64,000 nt of DNA from Durusdinium trenchii (lineage: Eukaryota; Sar; Dinophyceae; Suessiales; Symbiodiniaceae), in the NCBI GenBank assembly GCA_963970005.1, contig CAXAMN010003592.1, positions 322,454-386,453 on the forward strand, read 5' to 3'. The position numbers and the translations under genes were made by a program. The notes under the pieces were generated by a model. That model was given only the letters and a program-made list of their open reading frames with translations. It was not told where the DNA came from and did not search any database. This document shows positions 50,101 to 58,621 of the stretch, piece by piece. Positions within the stretch are counted from its first letter, which is position 1. Each line of letters opens with the position of its first letter.

Positions 50101-53100
50101 TTACCCGCGCTTCTCCTACACTACGGACGCCCTAGTGTATGTACAGTCCGTATGATGTCAGAAATGCTTATCCCTCAAGGCATACAAAAGCGGAGGGTAA
50201 ATTTACCCCCCAGATTTGCCGATCACGCATCTTCGTGCCTGCCAACGAGTGCACCCGGGTTGTTCCAATGTACCCTTCCCAGTCCCAGTCAGCGATGTCA
50301 CATTTACATTCTTTAGCGCAAAGTATGTACATAGCAACCTTCCTCCCAGAACATGTACTCACTACATGCTTTGCCGACTATGTGACTAGTACATCCGGTG
50401 CGATTCGGCTAGCTTTCGACCTCCTCCCCCTGGCCTCAAGTTCAAGGTCGCGCCTGAAAAGAGCCTATTGGAAGATCCCCGTGTTGGGAATTGTTAAAAA
50501 CCACTATGTAAAAACTCCATGTTTGTCGTGTTTGGGAGTTGGCACTCGGAGGTCATCGGCATGGGCTGTACATCAACCTAGTTCTGTCACGCTCGGCCTA
50601 GTGCCCCAGTGACGCATCACTCGTGTTGCCCAAGTCCAAAACGCAGAGGTTCGCCATACGCGCTCTTCTTGGAAGGTGCACCGGCCGTTTGACGATATTC
50701 AAGGCTGTTCGCGGCTTTCCTGCGCACACTTTTCACCCATGGATGATCATTTGTTCATTATCCAAGGTGTGCTTCTTTACCTCCTACCGCTACTTGGAGC
50801 AAGTCCTCGAGAAGTGGTATGAGACAGGCACACGGGTAGGAAAGAAAACAGTTTGTCTCAACCAGTCGGGGTGAGGAGTCTCGATCGATGAAAGTGAGTC
50901 AAGACCACAAGAAACGGGACAACTAATCCGGTCCACCTAATAGAAAACACGCCCCCCCCCCCCTAATAAGGAAACCTCGGTCACATTTTTTCTAATAGGG
51001 GGTCCCTGAAATCGGGGGCCCAAAATAGGGTCAGTGGATGTGCAATATTTTGTGGACCTTGAAGTGCAGAATTCGTGGCAGGTGCAGTACTTTGTGGAGT
51101 TTGAAATGCGGATTGCGTGGCAGGTGCAGTATTCTGTTGACCTTGAAGTGCAGATTTCGTGGCAGGCGCAGCACTTTATGGACCTTGAAGTGCAGAATTT
51201 GCGGCGCGCGCAGTACTTTGTTGGCCTTGAAGTGCAGATTTCGTGGCAGGTGTAGTACTTTGTTGACCTTGAAGTGCAGATTTCGTGGCAGCCAGTGGAG
51301 GGAGGGAGTGGAGAGTCAGGGACAGCCAGACAGTTAGAGTTAGCTATTGCTAGGAGCAAGGACGCTACTAGGGACTCCTAGCATCGCTACTAGGAGCAAG
51401 GCCCCTACTAGGGGCTCCTGGCATCGCTACTAGGAGAGCCAGCGGAGAGTCTGCAACGCAACATGGTCGATTTTGAGGGTGTATTGTCTTGGGACCTATT
51501 TTGGGGGAGTTTTGGGGAACCTAATTTAAAAAAAACTACCCCCAAAATCGATCATGTTGGTAGTTTAGTAGCGTTTTGAAAGGGCGGTAATTTAAAACCA
51601 TATATAAACCGAATTTAGGGGGATCCGGCATGACTTTTTTTTAATAGGGGTCCGTTTTTTAATAGGTACTCGGGATTACATGTGTCCTGAACAAAGAAGT
51701 TACATCAAGAAGGTGAACTTTACCCCTCCCCGGTTAGTGGTCCAAGTGAGGTCCCTCCAAATGGAGTGCACCTATGGTTTCATGTCACCAACTCAACTGG
51801 CTTTGCTGTTCTTGCATTATTTTGAGCAGGGTTTGAGTCTGAATATTTTCAGCTTGATGACGCAATATGTGTTTGTTAGTGGATTTATATGAGTTTTTAT
51901 TTGTGGGCGGATAGGCTCCCAGCCTCCTTTCTTTGGGGTCATAACTCGTTGACTCGCTCCAGGTGTGATTTCCCGAGTCCTCAAGCACAAGCTCTTGTTC
52001 ATCGAGACTGCTGCACCGCCCTCAGATCACCGGCGGGCAACCCCGCCGTCGGGTCCGTGCTGGCGAGCTTCGGCTCCCCGCCGAGTCGCCGGCGACCCCC
52101 GACGTCAGACCGAGGCCTCAAGACAGAGGGTCCATCGGAGTTGGTTGTTATTAAGTTTGATTTCCGCGGTGGTGCGTAACTTGATGTGACAGGTATCGAT
52201 AGTTATGACTTTGGCAGTTCCATCAGTTCCATCTTGAATGTTTGGCCGCACGAGGATGTGGTTGCCACCACCTATGCTCTGAACCTTTACCGACAGGCTT
52301 CCAGGGTGCTGGCACGGTATCCAAGGTGGTCGGAGAGATGGAGATGGAGGTCATTGTAATCGTGAGTGACATTGACATGTCCTATCATTTTCCTTCATAG
52401 CTTATATGTAATATTGATCTGGTTTAATTGGTTTTGTGACCGGATGATTGTTGAACATCATGATTTTAGCTGAGGGAAGATGAACATGATAAATGGTAAC
52501 CAGCGGTTCTGTAGAAGTGCGGAAGCCGTTTAAATTTAGACTCCCATGCGTGCATGTGTGTGTGTGAGCTTTGGATGTCCAACAGTTATCAGTGTTATTT
52601 GTGTTTTGTCGGCCACAACCCACCGGGTGTGTTGTGACCAACTTGGGTGGGTCCGTGACCAACTTTCTGGACCAAAGCCCACTGCGATGTTGGAAGCCAA
52701 CCCTCATCCTCGACCTCCCTGAGGAAGGAGAAGACACTGCTTGCTAGTATAGACATCCCCTTCCCTACTAAAAAGCAATGCTTCATTGTATTTCCGCACC
52801 ATCGATTTAAAAATCCATGAAACCATCTTCTTGGGGCATTTGCCCAGCTTTTGTCGTTTCTGCATGCCATGTTTCTTCACCCCACGGGGGGGGAGTCGTT
52901 GTTCACCTCGGGTCGTCCCTCCTCCCTGGTTGGAAGATCGGAGGCCTGCGACTCTGGTCAGGGCGCTGTGTTCCTCTCAGTGGCACGTGGGAAGGCGCCG
53001 GGTGGAGAAGTCAAGGGGCGCTGTTGGTGAAGGAGAAGTCACAGGGCGTTTGAGGCTTGTTTGGAGAATGTCCGGAGTTGATTCTACGTGCTTTGGGGTT

Positions 53101-56100
53101 TTATGAGTTGGCGAGCTTTAAAACATGAATATAATTACTCGTATCATGTAGTTGCCGGAAAGTAAATTCATTATTTGGTTCCTCTCCATGGTTTACACGG
53201 TTTCACTGTCGTTTCAGAGCAGGCAGCGACGACGATGGCTTGAGGTCGGGTGAGAGAGGTTTGCAGCAGGCGGGACCTACCCCCCGTCTGCCCCTATTTG
53301 CCATCCCAATCTCGAATGGACAGGCAGAATGTGAATCCCAATGTGTTGCACATCCAAACCATTCCACCAAAGACCACCCGGGTGCCTGGGACCAAATGGC
53401 CTGTTTAAGAATGGTTGGCTAAAAGAGGCTAAAAGGGGTGATCCCCCCCCTTCAGATAAAGACGACCAATGGGTATGTCGAACGAAATGCAGCCCACTAT
53501 GTTGGTTGAAAAGAAACATCCCAGCCCTACAAAGGATCCTTTTTGGGGCACCACGCGCGCCGCTTCGGCATTGCCTTTCCTTGCCTCGTCCGCAAGGTGG
53601 CCGAAGGCATTGACTTTGATCGACACTACGGGCGCTGCGCGTTTCGGAGAGATGGAGACGGGCGTGGTTCGTTGTTGTATCAGACGTTGCCACTTTTTGT
53701 TTCCTTATACTAGGTGTTCATAAACTTTTTAAAGTTTTCTTCTTGTTACCTCCATGGCTTAGCGGTCTAGGAGTTGACTCAAACTTGTCGGTTTGTTGAT
53801 TACTTTCTGAGATGTGCTTCTTGGCTCTGGTCGGAGCACGCACGGGAGTACATCAAGCCCCCTGAGATCGCAACACCAAACAAGACCTGGTGAGAGGACA
53901 CAACTCAAAGCCTGGCCCCTGACCAGGCAGGTGAGGGCCTTCTGGAAATGCCCTTTTTTCCTCAAAACCAGGCTGCGGCCCTGATTGATCACACCTGGAT
54001 GCCAGATCTTCATCCACTCTCGAAGTGTCGGAGGGCTTCGGACCCCCCACCTCAATATCGGGTCAGGGACTCGAAAAAGAAAGGACGAAGGAGATCACGC
54101 AGTGTGAGGTTCTCTGAAAGGACAACATGGAAACTCTTTCGAATTGAGGGTCTTTAAACCGTGAGAAACGCCGTCAAAGGTTTCTTCAATCCGTGAGGTG
54201 GTGCTCTTCGGTGTACCCTTTCAATACACCTTATCTCGTGAGCTTCGTGCCAGGTGCGGGATGGTGTGGGATGGGGGATGAGCACAGCGACCTGGAGACT
54301 GCTGATGTGGATGGATGTGACCCTGTGCATTTTGGGGGGGGTTTTGCTAGGCCGACCTGGCATGGAATGATGAATCATTCATGATATATGCATGGATCTT
54401 TTTATATTGGATCATGCCATTCCATAGTCATAGTCATCTTTTTGGAGCTTTAGTTGCTTAAAAGCTTCCAGTGTGACCCACAGAAGTTTCACCGTGGTAG
54501 CTCCAGGGTGCCTAGTTGGCTCCTCGCCACAACTAATGCCCTGGAACATCTGGAACATGGTTCTCCAACTCACTACGTCCCACGGATGATCAACGTCCCA
54601 CACTATGTCCGGGCCATGGGCGGCCATGACCTGCAACATGCGGAACGACACGTTGACCAACCTGGGACCGGCTCGAAGTGCCTTTGAGCTTTCATGCCTG
54701 TTGACGTCTTCTGGGTACTCAAAGTTTTCTGCGGGTGAAACCCCTGTGGAAGGCAAGCCTCTCAAGTGAGGCTTCTCCTGCCCGGGCGCGGAGTTCATGG
54801 GTCCAATCAGACCGAATCAGAGTTCTGGAACCTTCACCACCCGGTCTGTTGGCCCCAAATGCCATGGCGACGCGCCTGCAGGTTGGAGTTCCTTCGCCAA
54901 CACTACGATATCAAGGACTGTGTCAAGCCACGGACAATGCCATGGGGGTGCATGATGGCGATCAAGTAGAGGTTGACCTAGAGCTTGGTGATGCTGTCAG
55001 GAAAGAATAGACTGACCCCCCAGATATTTGATGTGATATATTAGATGATATATGTTTGTTGGACCCACTCCACTTAGAGATTCACCCCCCAAAACCTCCG
55101 CAGTTTTTTCCCTGGATCTAGGACACATCAGATGAGCTCATCCAGGTCCATCTCTCACTCTCCAGACCCTTGAAGAATCCATTCGCTCATCACCCGGAGC
55201 CCTACCACCTTGCCCATCCCCATCCCATCCCCATCAGTCCTGGCGAGTTCGCTGGGATCGCGCAGGAATCGGAGTTCCTCAACTTCGACGCCATGCGCCA
55301 GGCCTCCCAATGCCTCGGCCGTGTGATCCGATCCAAGCGCGCCTCGACGGGGACGGGGACGGAGACGGAGTCCCCCAGTGTTTCGGAGGACGCCCCCAGT
55401 GTCGAACGGGAACGCGTGAACACGTTGGAGCGAAAGACTTTGCAGCTGGGATTTGTGGTGGTTTTCGATGGCTTTCGGGTGAGAACTCCTTTTGACTAAT
55501 TAAGCCGACAGCTACTGTAGGCTTTTAGAATCTTTTACAGTAGGCATCTTGGATGTGATTGTTTTCCAATTTATATTATAGCTGCCACGTGGTTGGAAGG
55601 CCTAAAATCATGGAGACCAATCCCCTCTATACTCATGGGCGTGCCCCCCACAACTCTCATAACAATGTCTCTCCTCACTGCAAGAACTTACTCATCAACA
55701 TAGAGCTCAAGAAACTCCAAAGAAATTTTGCATACAGACATCGTTTTTTTGAGCTAATAGCCATTTTGTGACTTGCTTTCTTGGCTTAGTGTGGCTCAGC
55801 AAATGTTTAACTATATAGTTTTAAATTGTGTTACCATGTTTAAACTATAAATATGTTTAATGCAAAACCCTTCCCAATGTCCTTGTATTATGTCACTGAC
55901 TTGCATACCGTTGTGCTGACTATACCATTTTAGATATCCATTCCATACTGTCAGCAGGATAAACAATCCAACCTCTGCATGAAATCAACTAGCAGTTCCA
56001 GATACTGTATCGCTTGGCACGTCCTTGCCATTCAAACAAAGACACTGGCCAGACAAACGTTGAAACACACACATGTCAACCCTTACCCCCTAGAATCCTA

Positions 56101-57827
56101 CATTGGGAGACCTGCGGCCGTGTGGGTGGTCAATTTGACACCGGGAAGCCTGTTATCTTAAAATAAGTAAAACGGTGTGGTAATTGACCGTCCCACACCT
56201 GCCATGAAAATTGGACTTGGTAATTCGATCCGCAGCTGACCCGCAGCGTTTTTTTGAACATGGTTAACAAGCATAATAAGTTTGTGTTTGCCTGAAGTAT
56301 ATGCATACATAGTATTATATAATGTATACCCTCATCTTCAACTACTACTGTAAAGAAAACTCCGGCAAAAATGCGTACTACGTTTAACCAGGGTAAGTAG
56401 CATACCTATTTTGCTACTAAGTTTGCTCCAGGTGATCGAGATGACTGCATTGTGTAGCTACAGCTACTGGTTGTTCAACGCAGTTATGAAATCCCAGAGT
56501 GCACTTTGTATTTTCTCAGGTCTTCGGGTTACCCACGCTCTGTGTATACCTATGACTCCGATTGAGGCGACTATGGCGTGATGATCTTCGCGGATCAGCG
56601 CTATGCACGGAGCGACAAGCGCTCGAAGATCCCAGATTGGTGCCACGACGGGCGACGGATGTGTGCTCAAATAGGTGGACGACCCCAGGTGGATCCATTC
56701 CGCGGCTAGGGAAAGGTGCCTCTTTTTCGCGGTTGCTCGTGCTCTTGTAGTCAGGAATTGAGGCTGTTGTGGGCTCAATGTTCATTTTACTCAATTATGT
56801 ATTATGTTTCCAATAATTCAATATTGGTGTATACTTTTACTCAATCAATATAGTTCTATAGATTCATAATGTTTGTTGTTCCTTGTGGCCGAGACGCTCG
56901 CATTCTGGCCCGGAGCGAGGGACGGCCAAGATGAAACGAACGTGTTGGTTCCATCAGAAGCCAATGGACCAAGTCTACTTGAATTTTGTGCTGTGAACAT
57001 TTGGGTAATTAGTTCTCGCTTGTGTGTTCGTCGCATCAGACATCGGAAATAATTGGTTTAAAGAAATGTTTGTCCAATGTTTTCTCCTTTGTTCTGTGAA
57101 CTTTGGCTCTCGCTTATAAGGAATATTATGTATTATTATGTTTCATTCTTTTTCGTTTGATCAGTGATGATCAGTGCATTTCACCGATGATAAAACACAT
57201 CCACGCAGATTGAGTTCACTTATTAAGCACGACTGAGCATTAATACTTGCGATACAGGCACAGGCGTCATTTTTGTGCAGCCTCTACCTAACCCCATTTC
57301 AGACAAGGATGGTTTGAGCTGCTAAAGCATACTACCTGATAGAGCGGAATCATTCTTAAATCCAAGAGTGCTTTGACAGCTTACAACATGGTAGTGTCGA
57401 TTATTTTGTTGGATGACACCTATCATGAGATACAGTGCGTAGATTCCAATCGAGGAGTGGGAAGCCTTTGTTTGCCACAGTCCCCATGCATGGATATCGG
57501 TAAGGTGACATGGCCACTCTGGGAGCACAAGTTGGGTTGCCGTACCTTTAGAGTGGTCTCGCGGATGCCACGGCGGGTTGCCACTCAAATGGTCAATCGG
57601 GGGCGCCGACTCAAAGTGAAGCCAAACATGGACCGACACACTTGGATGACACGATGGACCGACCTTCTCCCCACTGCCCACTGAGGATCCGACATTTCCT
57701 CGAGCCGGGCCACGTCTTCATGGCCTCAGATCTGGCGGTGGAAGCGGCAGGGAACTTCTTGCTGCAGATGTCGCAGCCCTTTGAGCCTCGGACACTGGAC
57801 CGTGTCAACCATGTAACCAGGCAGTGA
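16917..57827 (+). CDS. ERCC2: XPD/ERCC2 DNA helicase of TFIIH (split gene; N-terminal part not seen)
   Basis: XPD is the 5'-3' superfamily 2 helicase subunit of TFIIH, acting in nucleotide excision repair and transcription initiation in the nucleus. About 24 short exons match the protein in order, from the DEAH box to the C-terminus, with reading phase preserved at nearly every junction. Recognisable pieces are AHNIDDVCIES (DEAH region), EAIPG followed by NIRRAEHFIALLRR, KFCHERLRSL, GTYSQGFTIIVDPY, TSGTISPLEMYPKL, ARGK followed by VAEGIDFDRHYGR, FGVPFQYTLSRELRAR, QCLGRVIRSK (motif VI), YGVMIFADQRYARSDKRSK and the terminal FLLQMSQPFEPRTL. Most introns begin with GC, a few with GT or GA. One intron, 26152-50766, is about 24.6 kb and contains a whole alveolin gene and an EF-hand exon array. 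The Walker A motif, the Fe-S cysteines and roughly the first 230 residues are not in the window. Identity is sure; completeness and the giant intron need RNA proof. Confidence 0.9.
17148..17160. repeat. AT dinucleotide microsatellite
   Basis: A short (AT)n run in an XPD intron. Similar runs occur at 7155-7170, 11262-11274, 18705-18760, 19690-19790, 23228-23248, 37640-37655 and 42190-42255. They are simple-sequence tracts without other features. Confidence 0.8.
19925..20070. repeat. CTACTAG-family repeat, locus 1
   Basis: About eight copies of TTACTACTAG separated by CTTCTTG, TAAGGC or CGTGGCAC spacers, in an XPD intron between the exons ending 19552 and starting 20165. It has the same orientation as locus 3 (41907-41985) and is inverted relative to loci 2 and 4. 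Confidence 0.85.
22815..22975. mobile_element. Hairpin element, family 2, copy 1
   Basis: Contains a perfect 16-bp inverted repeat, CAGATTTCCACACCTG at 22861-22876 and CAGGTGTGGAAATCTG at 22892-22907, with a 15-base loop. Flanking words TAGAATCCTAC on the left and ACCTGCCA...AATGGAC...CGATC on the right recur in the copy at 56075-56240. No coding content. It lies in an XPD intron. Confidence 0.75.
26464..26545. mobile_element. Hairpin element, family 1, copy 2 (MITE-like)
   Basis: Starts CACTCCATGTATTGG and runs through TATGCCTACAT; the right half, ATGTAGGCA to AATACATGGAGTG, is the near reverse complement. The loop differs from that of copy 1 at 14655-14742 while the arms are conserved. It lies about 120 bases upstream of the proposed alveolin start codon. 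Confidence 0.85.
26664..26747 (+). CDS. Alveolin exon 1 (start and first half of EF-hand helix)
   Basis: ATG at 26664 in GCCATGG context, with an in-frame open stretch upstream, so the true start could be earlier. It ends SRPGDLFSAL at 26747, followed by a GA donor (GAGACTGGG). The same LFSAL end and near-identical donor (GACACTGGG) occur at 47659. An AG at 26652-26653, 11 bases before the ATG, could be a spliced-leader acceptor. Confidence 0.65.
26664..42726 (+). CDS. Alveolin (IMC1-like) with N-terminal EF-hand
   Basis: Alveolins are filament proteins of the membrane skeleton under the cortical vesicles of alveolates. About 24 exons join in one frame, roughly 590 codons (1773 bases, divisible by three). 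Exons: 26664-26747, 27573-27654, 27850-28022 (or 28016), 28249-28340, 29518-29575, 29735-29767, 30238-30290, 30427-30463, 30736-30792, 31356-31442, 33012-33098, 34094-34177, 35229-35327, 35822-35920, 36332-36385, 37463-37525, 37863-37899, 38419-38477, 39498-39593, 39865-39927, 40462-40516, 41406-41473, 42382-42460, 42653-42726. Order of parts: a start in GCCATGG; an EF-hand; a Pro/Val/Thr-rich linker with repeated APVT/PPVT; the alveolin core of EKIVEVPQV-type repeats alternating with VIKQVPK-type links; and a helical, then GDEVVVGEQ...GAYEAKVVG tail to TAG. Donors are mainly GC and GA. It lies wholly inside an XPD intron. Exons 37463-37525 and 37863-37899 have the least certain ends. Confidence 0.85.
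27573..27654 (+). CDS. Alveolin exon 2: canonical EF-hand loop
   Basis: After TTGAG the frame reads DTNNDGVLTREEMAALHMG. Loop positions 1, 3, 5, 6, 8 and 12 are D, N, D, G, L and E, fitting a calcium-binding EF-hand. Together with exon 1 it gives LFSAL directly before the loop as the entering helix. Near-copies of this exon are at 45097, 47022 and 48273. Confidence 0.85.
36543..37188. repeat. Seven AACGATAA motifs in one alveolin intron
   Basis: AACGATAA/AACGATAAC occurs near 36543, 36562, 36872, 36884, 36896, 37166 and 37182, around the CTACTAG array. They form three clusters, each of two or three copies about 10-20 bases apart. Function unknown. Confidence 0.7.
36600..36796. repeat. CTACTAG-family repeat, locus 2
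   Basis: Four to five units of AAGCTACTAGGG(A/G)CTCCTGGCCTTACTACTAGGAAC lie in the alveolin intron between 36385 and 37463. Orientation is opposite to loci 1 and 3. Confidence 0.85.
38170..38312. repeat. CATA/TACA microsatellite region
   Basis: A degenerate run of CATACATA and ACATAC units within an alveolin intron; perfect stretches are near 38235-38260. Confidence 0.85.
41907..41985. repeat. CTACTAG-family repeat, locus 3
   Basis: TTACTAGTAGCTTCTTG repeats followed by GCCAGGAGCTACTAGC, in the alveolin intron between 41473 and 42382. It matches the reverse complement of locus 2. Confidence 0.8.
42382..42726 (+). CDS. Alveolin C-terminal exons
   Basis: Exon 42382-42460 encodes a charged helix (VLRHEVISQVSQQTEQRVVQ, then AAEEFS) and ends in phase 1 at a GC donor. 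Exon 42653-42726, after CGCAG, begins GC and reads DEVVVGEQESQYGGAYEAKV, then VGA and TAG. The join gives a codon for Arg and keeps frame. The last exon has the G-D-x-V-x-V ... Y-x-A-x-V spacing of Tudor/agenet-type barrels, though it is too short to claim one. Confidence 0.65.
43296..43420 (+). CDS. GC-rich block, possible exon (weak)
   Basis: Two frames are open. One gives VEMYEQGLVSHVKSSEVRRG, the other LRSPPGDRPDGRQREPELHQ. It might be the 5' exon of the EF-hand array gene that follows, but no LFSAL-like end is present and no frame is preferred. Confidence 0.25.
45097..45250 (+). CDS. EF-hand exon with 21-bp repeat linker
   Basis: TTCAG acceptor, then DTNNDGVLSREEMAALRPGV followed by APVTMTAP and repeated PVTMTAP units. 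The DNA repeat CCGGTGACGATGACGGCG(CCG) occurs about four times between 45162 and 45237. The frame stays open to about 45434 (Gly/Ala/Cys-rich), but a donor probably ends the exon earlier. No LFSAL exon was found upstream. Confidence 0.65.
45097..48360 (+). CDS. EF-hand exon array (alveolin N-terminus paralogue or fragment)
   Basis: Three EF-hand exons (45097, 47022, 48273) each start after an AG acceptor with D-T-N-N-D-G-V-L-S-R-E-E. The linker exon 47562-47659 joins the second to the third in phase: RPG|GVTYAPAPRM...ARPDLFSAL|DTNNDG. A matching linker before the second EF-hand is expected inside the N gap at 46523-46532. The third exon reads on to RPVTYT and TGA, so the array seems to end without alveolin repeats. 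It may be a small multi-EF-hand calcium-binding gene, or duplicated and decaying 5' exons of the neighbouring alveolin gene. It lies in the same XPD intron. Confidence 0.6.
46430..47100. repeat. Tandem segmental duplication, copy A (contains gap)
   Basis: Near-identical to 47470-48350 in blocks: the CTTGTGTCAGATCGCTCAGG stretch, CCCCACCCCACCGCTGATC through GGTCGAGTGTT, and a long block from CACAGCAGAGCAGCCATGTG to the EF-hand exon. Copy A is shorter, partly because the gap replaces the stretch that holds a linker exon in copy B. Confidence 0.9.
46523..46532. other. Assembly gap (10 N)
   Basis: Ten N lie between GGTCTCAGGTCAA and CCCCACCCCACCG. In copy B the same flanks are separated by about 185 bases (47561-47744) that hold the GVTYAP...LFSAL exon. 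The true gap is therefore probably larger than ten bases and hides an exon. Confidence 0.95.
47470..48350. repeat. Tandem segmental duplication, copy B
   Basis: Complete counterpart of copy A at 46430-47100, ending in the third EF-hand exon. Non-coding flanks match nearly as well as the exons (for example GAGTGCCTATATCGATTC and AAGCACACTTGCAATCC), so the duplication is recent. Confidence 0.9.
49380..49605. repeat. CTG/GCTG-rich low-complexity tract
   Basis: Interrupted CTG repeats read as poly-Leu, poly-Ala or poly-Cys on + and poly-Gln/Ser on -. All frames are open because of composition, so no gene is called. It lies in the giant XPD intron. Confidence 0.85.
49652..50230. repeat. ~170-180 bp tandem satellite, 3+ copies
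   Basis: A unit starting GCATACATAAGCGGGTGGTA, passing ATTTCCTCAAGACACTCT and ACACTACGGACGCCCT, repeats from about 49652, 49833, 50013 and 50180 (spacing 181, 180 and 167). The last copy is partial. It lies in the giant XPD intron, just before the exon at 50767. Confidence 0.9.
50767..57827 (+). CDS. ERCC2: XPD exons, 3' block (helicase domain 2 to stop)
   Basis: Exons: 50767-50827, 51963-52012, 52255-52296, 52944-52994, 53597-53638, 54198-54253, 54882-54915, 55266-55338, 56567-56639, 57686-57827. All nine joins keep phase. They read VCFFTSYRYLEQVLEKWYET, KHKLLFIETA, DVVATTYALNLYRQ, ACDSGQGAVFLSVARGK, VAEGIDFDRHYGRC, VVLFGVPFQYTLSRELRA, LEFLRQHYDIK, FDAMRQASQCLGRVIRSK, DYGVMIFADQRYARSDKR and FMASDLAVEAAGNFLLQM, ending in TGA at 57825-57827. 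These are helicase motifs V and VI and the C-terminal part of the domain. Seven introns start with GC (counting GC at 50828), with GT at 54254 and 56640 and GA at 54916. The stop may instead belong to an intron if a GT donor near 57803 is used; the family usually has some 20 further residues. Confidence 0.9.
51040..51291. repeat. 42-bp minisatellite, six copies
   Basis: Exactly six 42-base units of the type GTGCAGTACTTTGTGGACCT...TTCGTGGCAG. The unit is in frame (VQYFVDLEVQISWQ on +), giving open frames on both strands, but it lies in an XPD intron and has no splice context. Confidence 0.95.
51352..51437. repeat. CTACTAG-family repeat, locus 4
   Basis: Two and a half units of GCTACTAGGGACTCCTAGCATC/GGAGCAAGG, oriented like locus 2, directly after the 42-bp minisatellite in an XPD intron. 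Confidence 0.8.
56075..56240. mobile_element. Hairpin element, family 2, copy 2
   Basis: Shares CCCCTAGAATCCTAC, GGTGTGG...TTGACCGT and CACCTGCCA...TTGGAC...CGATC with the copy at 22815-22975. Its arms are GTCAATTTGACACCG and CGGTGTGGTAATTGAC, so pairing is kept although both arms differ in sequence from copy 1. It lies in an XPD intron. Confidence 0.7.
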
Positions 57828-58296
57828 ATCTGATTGAGACGTTACGAGCATCAGGTATATATCTGAGAAGCTTCAGAAGTGGTGCCCACATGAGCTGGAC
57901 ACCTGCAGTGTGACCATACGCTACACCCATTAACCGCTGAAAACGGTGCAAATCATCACCCCAACCACCTCGGGAGCTCCGACCACTTCGCAGCCACCCG
58001 GGTGCCAGGCCAGATCTCGCGACCGATTCGTTTCCAAAAGAAACGAAGATCTGATTAAGCAATACCGTACTCCATTGAATGCTCTTGCCTGGCCCAGTTG
58101 GTGAGAGAAAGGGGTTGTGTTCCACTGTTTATTAATGTTGGAATGGCCAATCAGCACGCTTCGCAGATTCGCCATAGGCAGCACATCAGTTCAAGATCTT
58201 CGATTTTATGAACAAGAGAATCCCCCTGAATCCCCTTGATCTTGGCCTTTTTCTCACGTAATGGACGAGCTCGCGACCGGCACCGCAGCCCCCCAG

Positions 58297-58358
58297 CCTT
58301 GTTCGAGGAGGAGAAGACCGGTGTGGGCGCCTCCGTCCTAACACCTCAAGCCTTACAG
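58297..58358 (+). CDS. Putative exon, unknown gene downstream of XPD
   Basis: After CCCCAG the frame reads LFEEEKTGVGASVLTPQALQ and stops at a GC donor at 58359. Phase 0 at the end fits the next exon at 58544. Confidence 0.45.
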
Positions 58359-58543
58359 GCCGATGGCAGACGCCCGATGGCGCCCCCCTTGTTGGACCCC
58401 GCCAAGCATCGACACGAACCATGCACGAATCGATATCATAATGCCATAGAAACCGCCACTGCACAGAAACCACCATGTGGGTAAGTATTTCCACAGTTGA
58501 TTTCTTAAACTTTGGACTTATTGTTGTCCTCATGCGACGCCAG

Positions 58544-58621
58544 GAGCTGCAGGCAGAAGATTCCAAGGCCAGCGACTCCAAGGAGATGGAGAAGCTTCGC
58601 GGAGATTGGGGCAGGCGCTGG
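58544..58621 (+). CDS. Putative coiled-coil exon, unknown gene
   Basis: A GCCAG acceptor and a GC donor at 58622 bound exactly 26 codons: ELQAEDSKASDSKEMEKLRG, then DWGRRW. The charged helix is typical of a coiled coil. It joins the 58297-58358 exon in phase. Confidence 0.5.

Noticed and set aside
51040..51291. Regular array that could be mistaken for a CRISPR or repeat protein
   Set aside because: Units are contiguous 42-bp copies without spacers, in a eukaryotic intron.
55746..55768. TAGCCATTTTG, a partial match to the dinoflagellate spliced leader
   Set aside because: Only 11-12 bases match and the diagnostic GGCTCAAG end is absent. Chance cannot be excluded.
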